In this document: piece after piece, positions 1-5,828 of the stretch
Numbering within the stretch: the stretch's first letter is position 1
How the letters are laid out: the number at the start of each line of letters is the position of its first letter
Assembly (NCBI GenBank): GCA_934129745.1
Contig: CAKOWZ010000023.1
Coordinates: 1-24,768, forward strand
DNA: 24,768 nucleotides
Origin: an uncultured Clostridia bacterium
GTDB taxonomy: Bacteria; Bacillota; Clostridia; TANB77; CAG-508
Reading direction: 5' to 3'
Translations under genes and position numbers: made by a program
Notes under the pieces: generated by a model
Told to the model about the DNA's origin: nothing
What the model saw: the letters and a program-made list of their open reading frames with translations, nothing else
The model's database searches: none

Positions 1-119
1 ATAAATAAATTTTTTCATATTTATGTTTTATATCATAAGAAGTTTAAAGTTTACACAAACTTTTCGATACTCTCTTTAATTCTATACTTGATTACACTTT
101 TACATAACACAATTTTATA

Positions 120-377
120 TTAATTCTTTTCCCAGATTTTTCTAACTAATTTCAAAGATAATGTAGATAATGAAAAACCGATTACTGGAACTAATGAGCT
201 TAAAAATATATTGTCAATATTCCTTATTACATAAGAATATATAATTACAACAATATATGTCAAAATCATTATACATATTTTTCTTGTCCAGCTTGTTTCC
301 CATTTTTTATCTAATTCTACTCTCTTATTTCTTTCTTTAATTTGTATTATTTCTTTTTCTAAATCTTTATACTCCAT
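120..377 (-). CDS. Small two-helix membrane protein, function unknown
   Basis: This 85-residue protein has a charged N-terminal helix rich in Glu and Lys (about residues 1-27, with the string KERNKRVELDKKWETSW). Two hydrophobic segments follow, at about 34-51 and 57-75, then a short basic tail. Small proteins with the same plan, a KERN-V-DK-WE-S-TR stretch before two membrane helices, are widespread uncharacterised proteins in bacteria and archaea; that likeness is from memory. An AGGGGG ribosome-binding site precedes the ATG. The gene starts 41 nt after the stop of the XRE-methyltransferase gene on the same strand, so the two are probably co-transcribed. No catalytic motif is visible and the function is unknown. 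Confidence 0.75.
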   Translation of the reverse strand: MEYKDLEKEIIQIKERNKRVELDKKWETSWTRKICIMILTYIVVIIYSYVIRNIDNIFLSSLVPVIGFSLSTLSLKLVRKIWEKN

Positions 378-418
378 TTTAATTCCCCCTATTTATCTTA
401 TTATACTATAAAATTTAT

Positions 419-1426
419 CTATTTTATTCCTATTCTCATCTTATATGGATACATAGCACTCAATGTTTTTCCTCTAAATACCTTGTGTAATTTTTCATCT
501 AAAATATTTAGTTCATCAACTATTTTATCATAATTATATTTTATTGCATGTTGCATACTGCTTTGACTTAATAAAAACTTTTTAAATCTTTCTTGATCAT
601 ATTCTTCTATATGTGAAAAACATATTTCTCTTGAATATTCAAATAATCCACTTTTTCTTATATTATTTAGATGTTCTGTCTTATTGCTAACCCATTTATT
701 TTCATAATTTTCTAAACTTGCTGTTTTTCTGTGAAGATAAGCATTTAATTGTTCAAGCTCTTTGTTTATCACTGGTGGGTAATCCGCATCTATTACAGCA
801 AAGATTCCACCTTTTTTTAATATTCTATAAACTTCTTTGATTGTTGGTTCTGGCTCCATCCAATGGAATGCCTGTGAGCATATAACAATATCTGCACATT
901 CATTTTCTAATCCAGTTTTGTCCCCATAACCTTGAATAAATTTCATTTTATTATTTCCTTTAGTTCTAGCTTTATTTAGCATATCTATTGATGGCTCTAT
1001 ACCAATTACATTATTTGCAAATAAAGTACATACTTCTGTAGATAATCCCGTTCCACAGCCTATATCTACAATGGTATCAATTTCATTATCCATGTATATT
1101 TTTAATAATTCAATAGCTTTGCTTGGCAATTTAGGTCTACCTTCATCATAAGTATCTGCATATCCTAAAAATCTTTCATATAATTTTTCTGTATGCTTAA
1201 TTTCATCACCTAATAATTCAAAATCTGTTAAACTTTCATTAATAAGCTCATTCATCTTACATTTTAAAACACTACATAATTTAAAGATATTTTCAACAGT
1301 AGGATATGATTCCCCTAATTCCCACTTGGACACGCTTTGTCTTGATACATCAATAGTTTCAGCAAGTTGCTCTTGACTAATTCCTTTATTTTTTCTCAAA
1401 GTATATAGATTTTCACTAAATCTCAT
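419..1426 (-). CDS. XRE-family HTH regulator fused to a class I SAM methyltransferase
   Basis: This 335-residue protein has two parts. Residues 1-62 form an XRE/Cro helix-turn-helix domain (ISQEQLAETIDVSRQSVSKWE). Residues about 80-230 form a class I S-adenosylmethionine-dependent methyltransferase: motif I is VDIGCGTG at 120-127, the acidic residue expected to bind the SAM ribose is in GIEPS near 144, and DIVICSQAFHW at 179-189 is typical of the Methyltransf_11 group. The C-terminal ~110 residues are not recognised. The start is supported by AAGGAGGAAGA upstream of the ATG. The substrate cannot be told from sequence. The fusion suggests a regulator that senses through, or is coupled to, a methyltransferase-like domain. 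A TATAAT promoter and a 15-bp inverted repeat lie just upstream and could be its own operator. Confidence 0.85.
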   Translation of the reverse strand: MRFSENLYTLRKNKGISQEQLAETIDVSRQSVSKWELGESYPTVENIFKLCSVLKCKMNELINESLTDFELLGDEIKHTEKLYERFLGYADTYDEGRPKLPSKAIELLKIYMDNEIDTIVDIGCGTGLSTEVCTLFANNVIGIEPSIDMLNKARTKGNNKMKFIQGYGDKTGLENECADIVICSQAFHWMEPEPTIKEVYRILKKGGIFAVIDADYPPVINKELEQLNAYLHRKTASLENYENKWVSNKTEHLNNIRKSGLFEYSREICFSHIEEYDQERFKKFLLSQSSMQHAIKYNYDKIVDELNILDEKLHKVFRGKTLSAMYPYKMRIGIK

Positions 1427-1450
1427 AAAAATCTTCCTCCTTTGTATGCT

Positions 1451-1479
1451 ATTATACTCCTATTTATATATTTTTTCCA
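1451..1479 (-). promoter_or_regulatory. Promoter of the XRE-methyltransferase gene
   Basis: The minus strand reads TGGAAA (1479-1474), a 17-nt spacer, then a perfect TATAAT (1456-1451), about 25 nt before the ATG at 1426. The -10 is consensus and the -35 matches 4 of 6 bases. Confidence 0.6.
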
Positions 1480-1494
1480 GCAACCTTTAGTTGC
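1480..1494. promoter_or_regulatory. Inverted repeat abutting the -35, possible XRE operator
   Basis: GCAAC-CTTTA-GTTGC is a perfect 5-bp inverted repeat with a 5-nt centre. It abuts the -35 of the XRE-methyltransferase promoter. Its placement and symmetry fit a dimeric XRE repressor site. No binding evidence exists here, so the assignment is inference. Confidence 0.35.
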
Positions 1495-1505
1495 ATTTTT
1501 ATCCA

Positions 1506-1532
1506 CTAAAAAGAGCACCAGAGGTGCTCTTT
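1506..1532 (-). terminator. Rho-independent terminator of the 155-aa gene
   Basis: A perfect 10-bp stem, AAAGAGCACC / GGTGCTCTTT with an AGA loop, is followed on the minus strand by a T run. It lies about 30 nt past the stop codon at 1562. Confidence 0.85.
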
Positions 1533-1561
1533 CCAAACCGCTCTGTATATGACAGGTTGGG

Positions 1562-2029
1562 TTACTTGAAGCATTTCACTGCAATCTTAATTTCGTCGGT
1601 TGAACATTCCATTAAACTCTCCCCAAAGATTCTTTTCAGCTCCTCTGGTTTAAATCTATTGTATTCCATATCCACAAAACCTACAGTTCTTGCATCGTCA
1701 AAATAAAACTTAACTGCAAAATAGTTTGGCTCAAACGTATCTCCCTCGATTATGTAATTATCTCCAAAATATTCTTCGGTTTCCTCATTGAACCCACTAA
1801 AATTTACATATGTGATTCCTTTTTGATGCTTCCAACTGTCACTAATAAAAACTTCTTCCAGGATTGCACCAACACGACGAGCATTTTCGATAATCTCTTT
1901 TACAAAAGATTCTGGAACTGTGTCAAGTGCTACTACAGCATGGTCGTAAAGTTTCTTAAGGAAAACAAAGTCTTCACTTTCCTTTACAATCATCTCATTG
2001 TTCATCTTGCATATGTCTGCCATTTTCAT
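1562..2029 (-). CDS. Unrecognised 155-aa protein, possibly acquired
   Basis: The product is an acidic soluble protein of 155 residues that I do not recognise. It has no signal peptide, membrane segment or cysteine cluster. The C-terminal half is rich in aromatic and acidic residues (GFVDMEYNRFKPEELKRIFGE). The open frame extends upstream to 2140, but the ATG at 2029 is the likely start: an AGGAGG (2037-2042) sits 7 nt before it, while the longer frame would run through the promoter and leader. A second in-frame ATG lies two codons further on. The gene is a self-contained unit with a consensus promoter, a hairpin-bearing leader and a strong terminator. By eye its coding sequence is richer in G and C than its neighbours, and it sits beside mobile-element debris, which suggests acquisition by transfer. 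Confidence 0.75.
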   Translation of the reverse strand: MKMADICKMNNEMIVKESEDFVFLKKLYDHAVVALDTVPESFVKEIIENARRVGAILEEVFISDSWKHQKGITYVNFSGFNEETEEYFGDNYIIEGDTFEPNYFAVKFYFDDARTVGFVDMEYNRFKPEELKRIFGESLMECSTDEIKIAVKCFK

Positions 2030-2068
2030 AATGTTACCTCCTGCCATTACAGCTGGTCTAAAATATTC

Positions 2069-2101
2069 CACTCTTGCGAGTGTTCGCAGGCGTATTCCTG
2101 C
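2069..2101 (-). promoter_or_regulatory. Structured 5' leader of the 155-aa gene
   Basis: The predicted ~76-nt leader contains two adjacent hairpins: GCAGG-AATACG-CCTGC (2101-2086) and CACTC-GCAA-GAGTG (2082-2069). The second has a GNRA tetraloop. Both are far more GC-rich than the surrounding DNA. They may stabilise the message or regulate it. No known riboswitch class was recognised. Confidence 0.45.
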
Positions 2102-2111
2102 AGATACATTG

Positions 2112-2140
2112 ATTATAACATATTTTATGTAAAATTGCAA
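2112..2140 (-). promoter_or_regulatory. Promoter of the 155-aa gene
   Basis: The minus strand reads TTGCAA (2140-2135), a 17-nt spacer, then a perfect TATAAT (2117-2112). Transcription would start near 2105, about 76 nt before the ATG. Confidence 0.75.
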
Positions 2141-2220
2141 ATTTCATGATATTGTATTTTTTCGTTTGTGCCTATTTTTAAAAAATTAGCAACAAAAAAC
2201 TTTAACATAAAACATAAAAA

Positions 2221-2263
2221 ACGTATGAAAAAACCATTATTTACTCAAATTTTTTTCATACGT
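2221..2263. repeat. Long inverted repeat beside the transposase remnant
   Basis: ACGTATGAAAAAA (2221-2233) and TTTTTTCATACGT (2251-2263) are a perfect 13-bp inverted repeat around a 17-nt loop. It could be a two-way terminator between the transposase remnant and the 155-aa gene, or a mobile-element end. The A/T-rich inner stem favours a terminator. Confidence 0.5.
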
Positions 2264-2287
2264 AAAATTCTTTAGTATTTAGTGTTC

Positions 2288-2306
2288 AAAAGGGTGCAGT
2301 ACACCC
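2288..2306 (-). terminator. Small hairpin downstream of the transposase remnant
   Basis: On the minus strand GGGTG-TACTG-CACCC is followed by TTTT, 25 nt past the transposase stop codon. It is a plausible terminator or part of the insertion sequence end. The stem is only 5 bp. Confidence 0.4.
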
Positions 2307-2330
2307 GTAGCACTTTAAACTTTTTTTAAT

Positions 2331-2785
2331 TTAAGCTACTAAACTCCTAGTATTATCCTTCTTATTTATTATGTGACCTTTAACCATTGTTAGCATAACC
2401 AAAAAGCTTAAATCCAACATTAGCTCCATCTTTGCTTTTCCTCTTATAAAATGATCATTAAACATATAATCCCTATCTAGTCTACCATTTAGCCTTTCAA
2501 CTTCTGTTCTCATTTTATATTTCTTTTTAAATTTTTTACTATCTCTAGCTATTGGTACAAATATCCTATAATCCGTTGATAATGGTATTCTATAGATCTT
2601 TCTTCCAGTGGATTGCCTTGTATATCTTAAGGCATTATTTGCTTTATCATATCCAAGATATTTCATTTTTTCATAATTATCTGTATCTACTATATAAAAT
2701 ACTCCTCCGTCTTCATTATATGCTATTGGCATATTGTCAATTTCTTTATATCTTTCATCTTTATCCCTATTTGACTTTATTGCTG
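2331..2785 (-). pseudogene. C-terminal fragment of a DDE transposase (IS4/IS1182-like)
   Basis: The translation from about 2783 down to 2331 is the C-terminal third of a DDE transposase. It contains a Y-(2)-R-(3)-E signature (YKMRTEVE), the context of the catalytic Glu in IS4-superfamily transposases, followed by RLNGRLDRDY and a C-terminal helix ending in TRSLVA. The N-terminal part with the two catalytic aspartates is missing. The open frame formally continues to an ATG at 2843, but that extension is only the antisense of the adjacent recombinase fragment. The fragment cannot be active. It lies head-to-head with the recombinase fragment, so one deletion could have removed both N-termini. 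The exact IS family is uncertain. Confidence 0.75.
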
Positions 2786-3192
2786 ATTTATTAAGGAAAT
2801 ACAAGGAAAAATATAAAGAATATGAGAAGATATTTGGAAACACTTATATAACAAAGTATAAAGATTTTATTTGTTTAATGGAAAATGGCGAATTAGTTAA
2901 GCCTGATTATGTTGATAGAATTTTTAGCAGAATATTAAAAACAAATGGATTTAGACATATTAGGCTACATGATTTAATACACTCTTGTGCAACATTGCTA
3001 TTAAGAAATGGTGTTCCTCTCCCTGAGATTCAAAAATGGTTAGGACACTCTAATATTATTACTACACAAAGGTATTCTCATTTAGATCAGAATGATAAAA
3101 CAATACCTGCAAATATGATTGAAACCAAATTCAATATGTCTTTTTTATCAGAAGGCAATAAAAAAGAACAGTTACCTATTGAGACTAGATAA
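2786..3192 (+). pseudogene. C-terminal fragment of a tyrosine recombinase with a lost catalytic Arg
   Basis: About 135 residues match the C-terminal catalytic half of phage/ICE-type tyrosine recombinases: ENGELVKPDYVDRIF, then RLHDLIHSCATLLL, then IQKWLGHSNIITTQRYSHLD. The LGH histidine and the YSH tyrosine are present. In the conserved H-x-x-R motif, usually HDLRH, the Arg is replaced by Ile (HDLIH), so a catalytic residue is lost. The N-terminal core-binding and first catalytic-Arg regions are absent. The frame opens at an ATG at 2734, but residues before about 2786 are antisense of the transposase fragment. The tRNA-Leu gene lies 140 nt downstream. tRNA genes are common integration targets, so this may be what remains of an element integrated there. 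Confidence 0.8.
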
Positions 3193-3290
3193 TTGTTCAA
3201 GAGCAATTCATTTCATAACTTTTCCTTCACTTGCACAATCATTTATAAAGTGTTAGGAACTTCGTTAGGAAAATCTGCATTTTTAAATAT

Positions 3291-3327
3291 TAAAACCTCA
3301 AGTTCATCTTACGAAACACTTGAGGTT
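3291..3327 (-). terminator. Terminator-like hairpin after tRNA-Leu
   Basis: A perfect 9-bp stem, AACCTCAAG / CTTGAGGTT, with a 16-nt loop lies just past the tRNA 3' end on the minus strand and is followed by TTTTAAT. Confidence 0.65.
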
Positions 3328-3331
3328 CTAA

Positions 3332-3419
3332 TGGTGCAGATGGCCGGAATCGAACCGGCACGGTTTATTCAACCGCAGGATTTTAAGTCCTGTGCGTCTA
3401 CCAGTTCCGCCACATCTGC
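3332..3419 (-). tRNA. tRNA-Leu (anticodon UAA)
   Basis: The minus strand folds as a class II tRNA of 88 nt. The acceptor stem GCAGATG pairs with CATCTGC, followed by discriminator A and an encoded CCA. The anticodon stem CAGGA/TCCTG encloses the loop CTTAAAA, giving anticodon TAA (plus-strand 3383-3385), which reads UUA/UUG. A long variable arm (CGGTTGAATAAACCG) and a T arm with GGTTCGATTCC are present. The long variable arm and the discriminator A both fit leucine. No promoter was clearly identified upstream. Confidence 0.97.
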
Positions 3420-3530
3420 ATTAATATTTAACTGGTACGTCCTAACGACATTACTTATTATATATTCAATTCAATAATTTGTCAATACATATTTTAAAAT
3501 TTTTCAAAAAAATCTCAAAAAAAAATCCAC

Positions 3531-3561
3531 AAAAAAAGATACAACCCGAAAGTTGTATCTT
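3531..3561 (-). terminator. Terminator of the HU gene
   Basis: A 10-bp stem, AAGATACAAC / GTTGTATCTT, is followed by a run of T on the minus strand, 35 nt past the HU stop codon. Confidence 0.9.
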
Positions 3562-3595
3562 CATATGAATTCATATTATCTATAAATTACAATAA

Positions 3596-3874
3596 TTATT
3601 TTTTGTTAACTACATCTTTTAAAGCTTTTCCTGCTTTGAAAACTGGAGCTTTAGAAGCTGGTATTTTTATTTCTTCTTTAGTTTGTGGGTTTCTACCTTT
3701 TCTAGCAGCTCTTTTTCTTACTTCAAAAGAACCAAATCCAACTAGTTGAACTTTATCTCCTTTTGTTAATGTTTCTGTAACAACTTCTACAAATGCATTT
3801 ACAGATGCTTCAGCACTTTTCTTTGTTTCTCCTGTTTTAGCAGCGATAGCCGCGATTAAATCAGATTTGTTCAT
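3596..3874 (-). CDS. hup: DNA-binding protein HU
   Basis: This 92-residue histone-like protein of the HU/IHF family binds and bends DNA as a dimer and compacts the nucleoid. The whole chain matches: MNKSDLIAAIAAKTGETKKSAE at the start, VQLVGFGSFEVRKRAARKGRNPQ in the middle with the GFGSFEV core, then the DNA-gripping beta arm (RNPQTKEEIKIPASKAPVFKAGK). The length is standard. AGGAGG lies 8 nt upstream of the ATG. The gene has its own terminator, and the 94-nt gap to the flippase gene upstream leaves room for a separate promoter, although no strong -35 was seen. HU in a single copy is usual in Firmicutes. Confidence 0.97.
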   Translation of the reverse strand: MNKSDLIAAIAAKTGETKKSAEASVNAFVEVVTETLTKGDKVQLVGFGSFEVRKRAARKGRNPQTKEEIKIPASKAPVFKAGKALKDVVNKK

Positions 3875-3968
3875 TTTACATTACCTCCTATAAGTTATAT
3901 GTAGCTTGTTTCTCTCGCTACTATTATCAATATTCGCCAAACTTAGATAAAATCCTTCTTTTTTTTCC

Positions 3969-5654
3969 TTAATTTTCCGTATTTTTTACTGTTTTTTGCT
4001 TATATATACCAAATTTTACTAAAATTGCATATATTTTATTACCAAAAGGTAACATTAATATATCTTCTTCAGTAAAAACTCGTAATATTAATATTGATAA
4101 AGCATATACAATAACTGCTACAACTAATGCTATTATTGTAGCCACTTTTGGAGCAATTATACTATTTAATAATAAATATACTCCATAAGACACAATTGCC
4201 ATCATAATTGATGCAACAAAAGGTTTAAACATCAATTTTGTAAAACTTGTTTTTAAATTAACTGTTTTTTTCAAAACACTAAATACAATCCAAAATGCAG
4301 TAAAATGGCATACATCTGTTGCAAAAGCAGCACCAACAACACCTCCTAAAGGAAATACATCTGTTGGAATTGGAACCAAAATTAAATTAACAATTAATTT
4401 TAATAAAACACCTATTGTTAAAGCTGCAGCTGGTACAAATATTTTTCCAAGCCCTTGTAAAGCTCCATTAATTGTTTGTTCCATAGCAGTAAATATTGTA
4501 GCTAATACACATATCTGCATTACAAAAGCTCCATCAGAAGCATTTGGGAACACTAATTTTAAAATAGGGTTTGCAAAAACAACCATTCCAACTACACATG
4601 GTAAAACAATTACAATAGTAGTTAATAATGAAAATGAAATTCTTTTTACACCTTGTTGTAAATTTTTATTTGCCTTTGCTGCTGCAATTGCTGGAACTAA
4701 AGCTGTTGCAAAAGCCACATTAAATGCTAATGGTAATCCAGTTAATAATTCAACTTTTCCACTTAAAATTCCATACTGTCTTCTAGCTTCTTCATATGGC
4801 AAATATCTTTGTAACAATCTCATAACTGTAAATGAATCTATATTTCTATTTAATGAAGTCAAAATTGCACTTAATGACATTGGAATTGATACCCATAAAA
4901 TAGCTTTTACAATTTGCATTACATGTTTAGTTACATAAGATGATTTTCTTACCATAGGCTGTGAAACTAATTTTTCTTTTTTATGTACTTTATAATAAGA
5001 ATACAAATAAAAAAAGCTCATCATTGTAGATAAAGTTGTTGCTACTGTTGCACCAGCTGCCATAAGTTGTGTATTAAGTCCTGTAAAAACAACTACTAAT
5101 TCTACTGCAACAATTGTAAATACTGTTTTAAAAACTTGTTCTAATGATTGAGAATTAGCTGTTGCCTTTATTTTAGACTGTCCATTAAAAAATCCCCTAA
5201 ACACTGAACATATTGCGACAAAAAATAATGATGGAGATAACACAACCAATACCATTTCAGCTTCTGGCATTCCCATTGCATTTGCTAAAAACCTTGCTCC
5301 AAATAATAAAAATAAGGTTCCAATCATTCCTATAACTGCAAATGTAGCAAGTGCAATCTTGAAAATTCTGTGTGCTCCTTTTGAGTCACCAAGTGTAATT
5401 CTTTCTGAAATCAATTTCGAAACTGCATTTGGCACTCCAATTGATGAAATTGTAAGTAACAAAGCATATATATTATATCCTGCACTATAAATTGCATTTC
5501 CATCATCTCCGAAACCTTTCCTATTTGTAAGATAACATCGATAAACATACCCTAATAATTTTATAAATACTTGCGAAAACATTAATGCAAGAACACCCTG
5601 CATAAAGCTTTCTTTTTTTACTGTTCTTTTTGTTCTTCTACTATTTTCTATCAT
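3969..5654 (-). CDS. MurJ/SpoVB-type lipid flippase of the MOP superfamily
   Basis: This is a polytopic membrane protein of about 561 residues with roughly 14 hydrophobic helices. It matches the polysaccharide-biosynthesis/SpoVB/MurJ branch of the MOP exporters, which flip undecaprenyl-linked oligosaccharides across the membrane. Family features are the first helix with FIKLLGYVYRCYLT, the GYNIYALLLTISSIGVPNAVSKLISER stretch and the FNVAFATALVPAIAAA segment in mid-protein. It could supply peptidoglycan lipid II flipping or a spore or capsule role; sequence alone cannot decide. The frame begins at an ATG at 5669, but I prefer the ATG at 5654 because AAAGGA lies 6 nt before it. A strong promoter at 5694-5722 drives it, divergent from the coupling ATPase. 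Confidence 0.85.
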   Translation of the reverse strand: MIENSRRTKRTVKKESFMQGVLALMFSQVFIKLLGYVYRCYLTNRKGFGDDGNAIYSAGYNIYALLLTISSIGVPNAVSKLISERITLGDSKGAHRIFKIALATFAVIGMIGTLFLLFGARFLANAMGMPEAEMVLVVLSPSLFFVAICSVFRGFFNGQSKIKATANSQSLEQVFKTVFTIVAVELVVVFTGLNTQLMAAGATVATTLSTMMSFFYLYSYYKVHKKEKLVSQPMVRKSSYVTKHVMQIVKAILWVSIPMSLSAILTSLNRNIDSFTVMRLLQRYLPYEEARRQYGILSGKVELLTGLPLAFNVAFATALVPAIAAAKANKNLQQGVKRISFSLLTTIVIVLPCVVGMVVFANPILKLVFPNASDGAFVMQICVLATIFTAMEQTINGALQGLGKIFVPAAALTIGVLLKLIVNLILVPIPTDVFPLGGVVGAAFATDVCHFTAFWIVFSVLKKTVNLKTSFTKLMFKPFVASIMMAIVSYGVYLLLNSIIAPKVATIIALVVAVIVYALSILILRVFTEEDILMLPFGNKIYAILVKFGIYKQKTVKNTEN

Positions 5655-5693
5655 TACATATCCTTTCATTGTTCTTTTATTTCAATCTATTAA

Positions 5694-5722
5694 ATTATAT
5701 TAGCATTATTCATATTTTTCAA
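5694..5722 (-). promoter_or_regulatory. Promoter of the flippase gene
   Basis: TTGAAA (5722-5717), a 17-nt spacer and a perfect TATAAT (5699-5694) on the minus strand, 40 nt before the preferred ATG. Confidence 0.8.
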
Positions 5723-5791
5723 GTATTTTTTATAGTTTTTTATATTGTTTGTTATAGTTTAATAAAACTTTGTCAAATTTCCTCAAAACTC

Positions 5792-5820
5792 TTGATTTTT
5801 TCCTCATTTTATAGGATAAT
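5792..5820 (+). promoter_or_regulatory. Promoter of the coupling ATPase gene
   Basis: TTGATT (5792-5797), a 17-nt spacer and GATAAT (5815-5820). Transcription would begin near 5827, almost on top of the first ATG at 5829. This matters for the choice of start codon. Confidence 0.65.
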
Positions 5821-5828
5821 ATAAGTAT

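Noticed and set aside
46..64. AAAGTTT-ACAC-AAACTTT considered as a terminator for the left-edge gene
   Set aside because: The stem is short and A/T only, with no T run; it is too weak to call.
1823..2149. A 108-codon plus-strand frame opposite the 155-aa gene
   Set aside because: It is antisense to a gene with clear promoter, ribosome-binding site and terminator, and its translation is unlike a protein.
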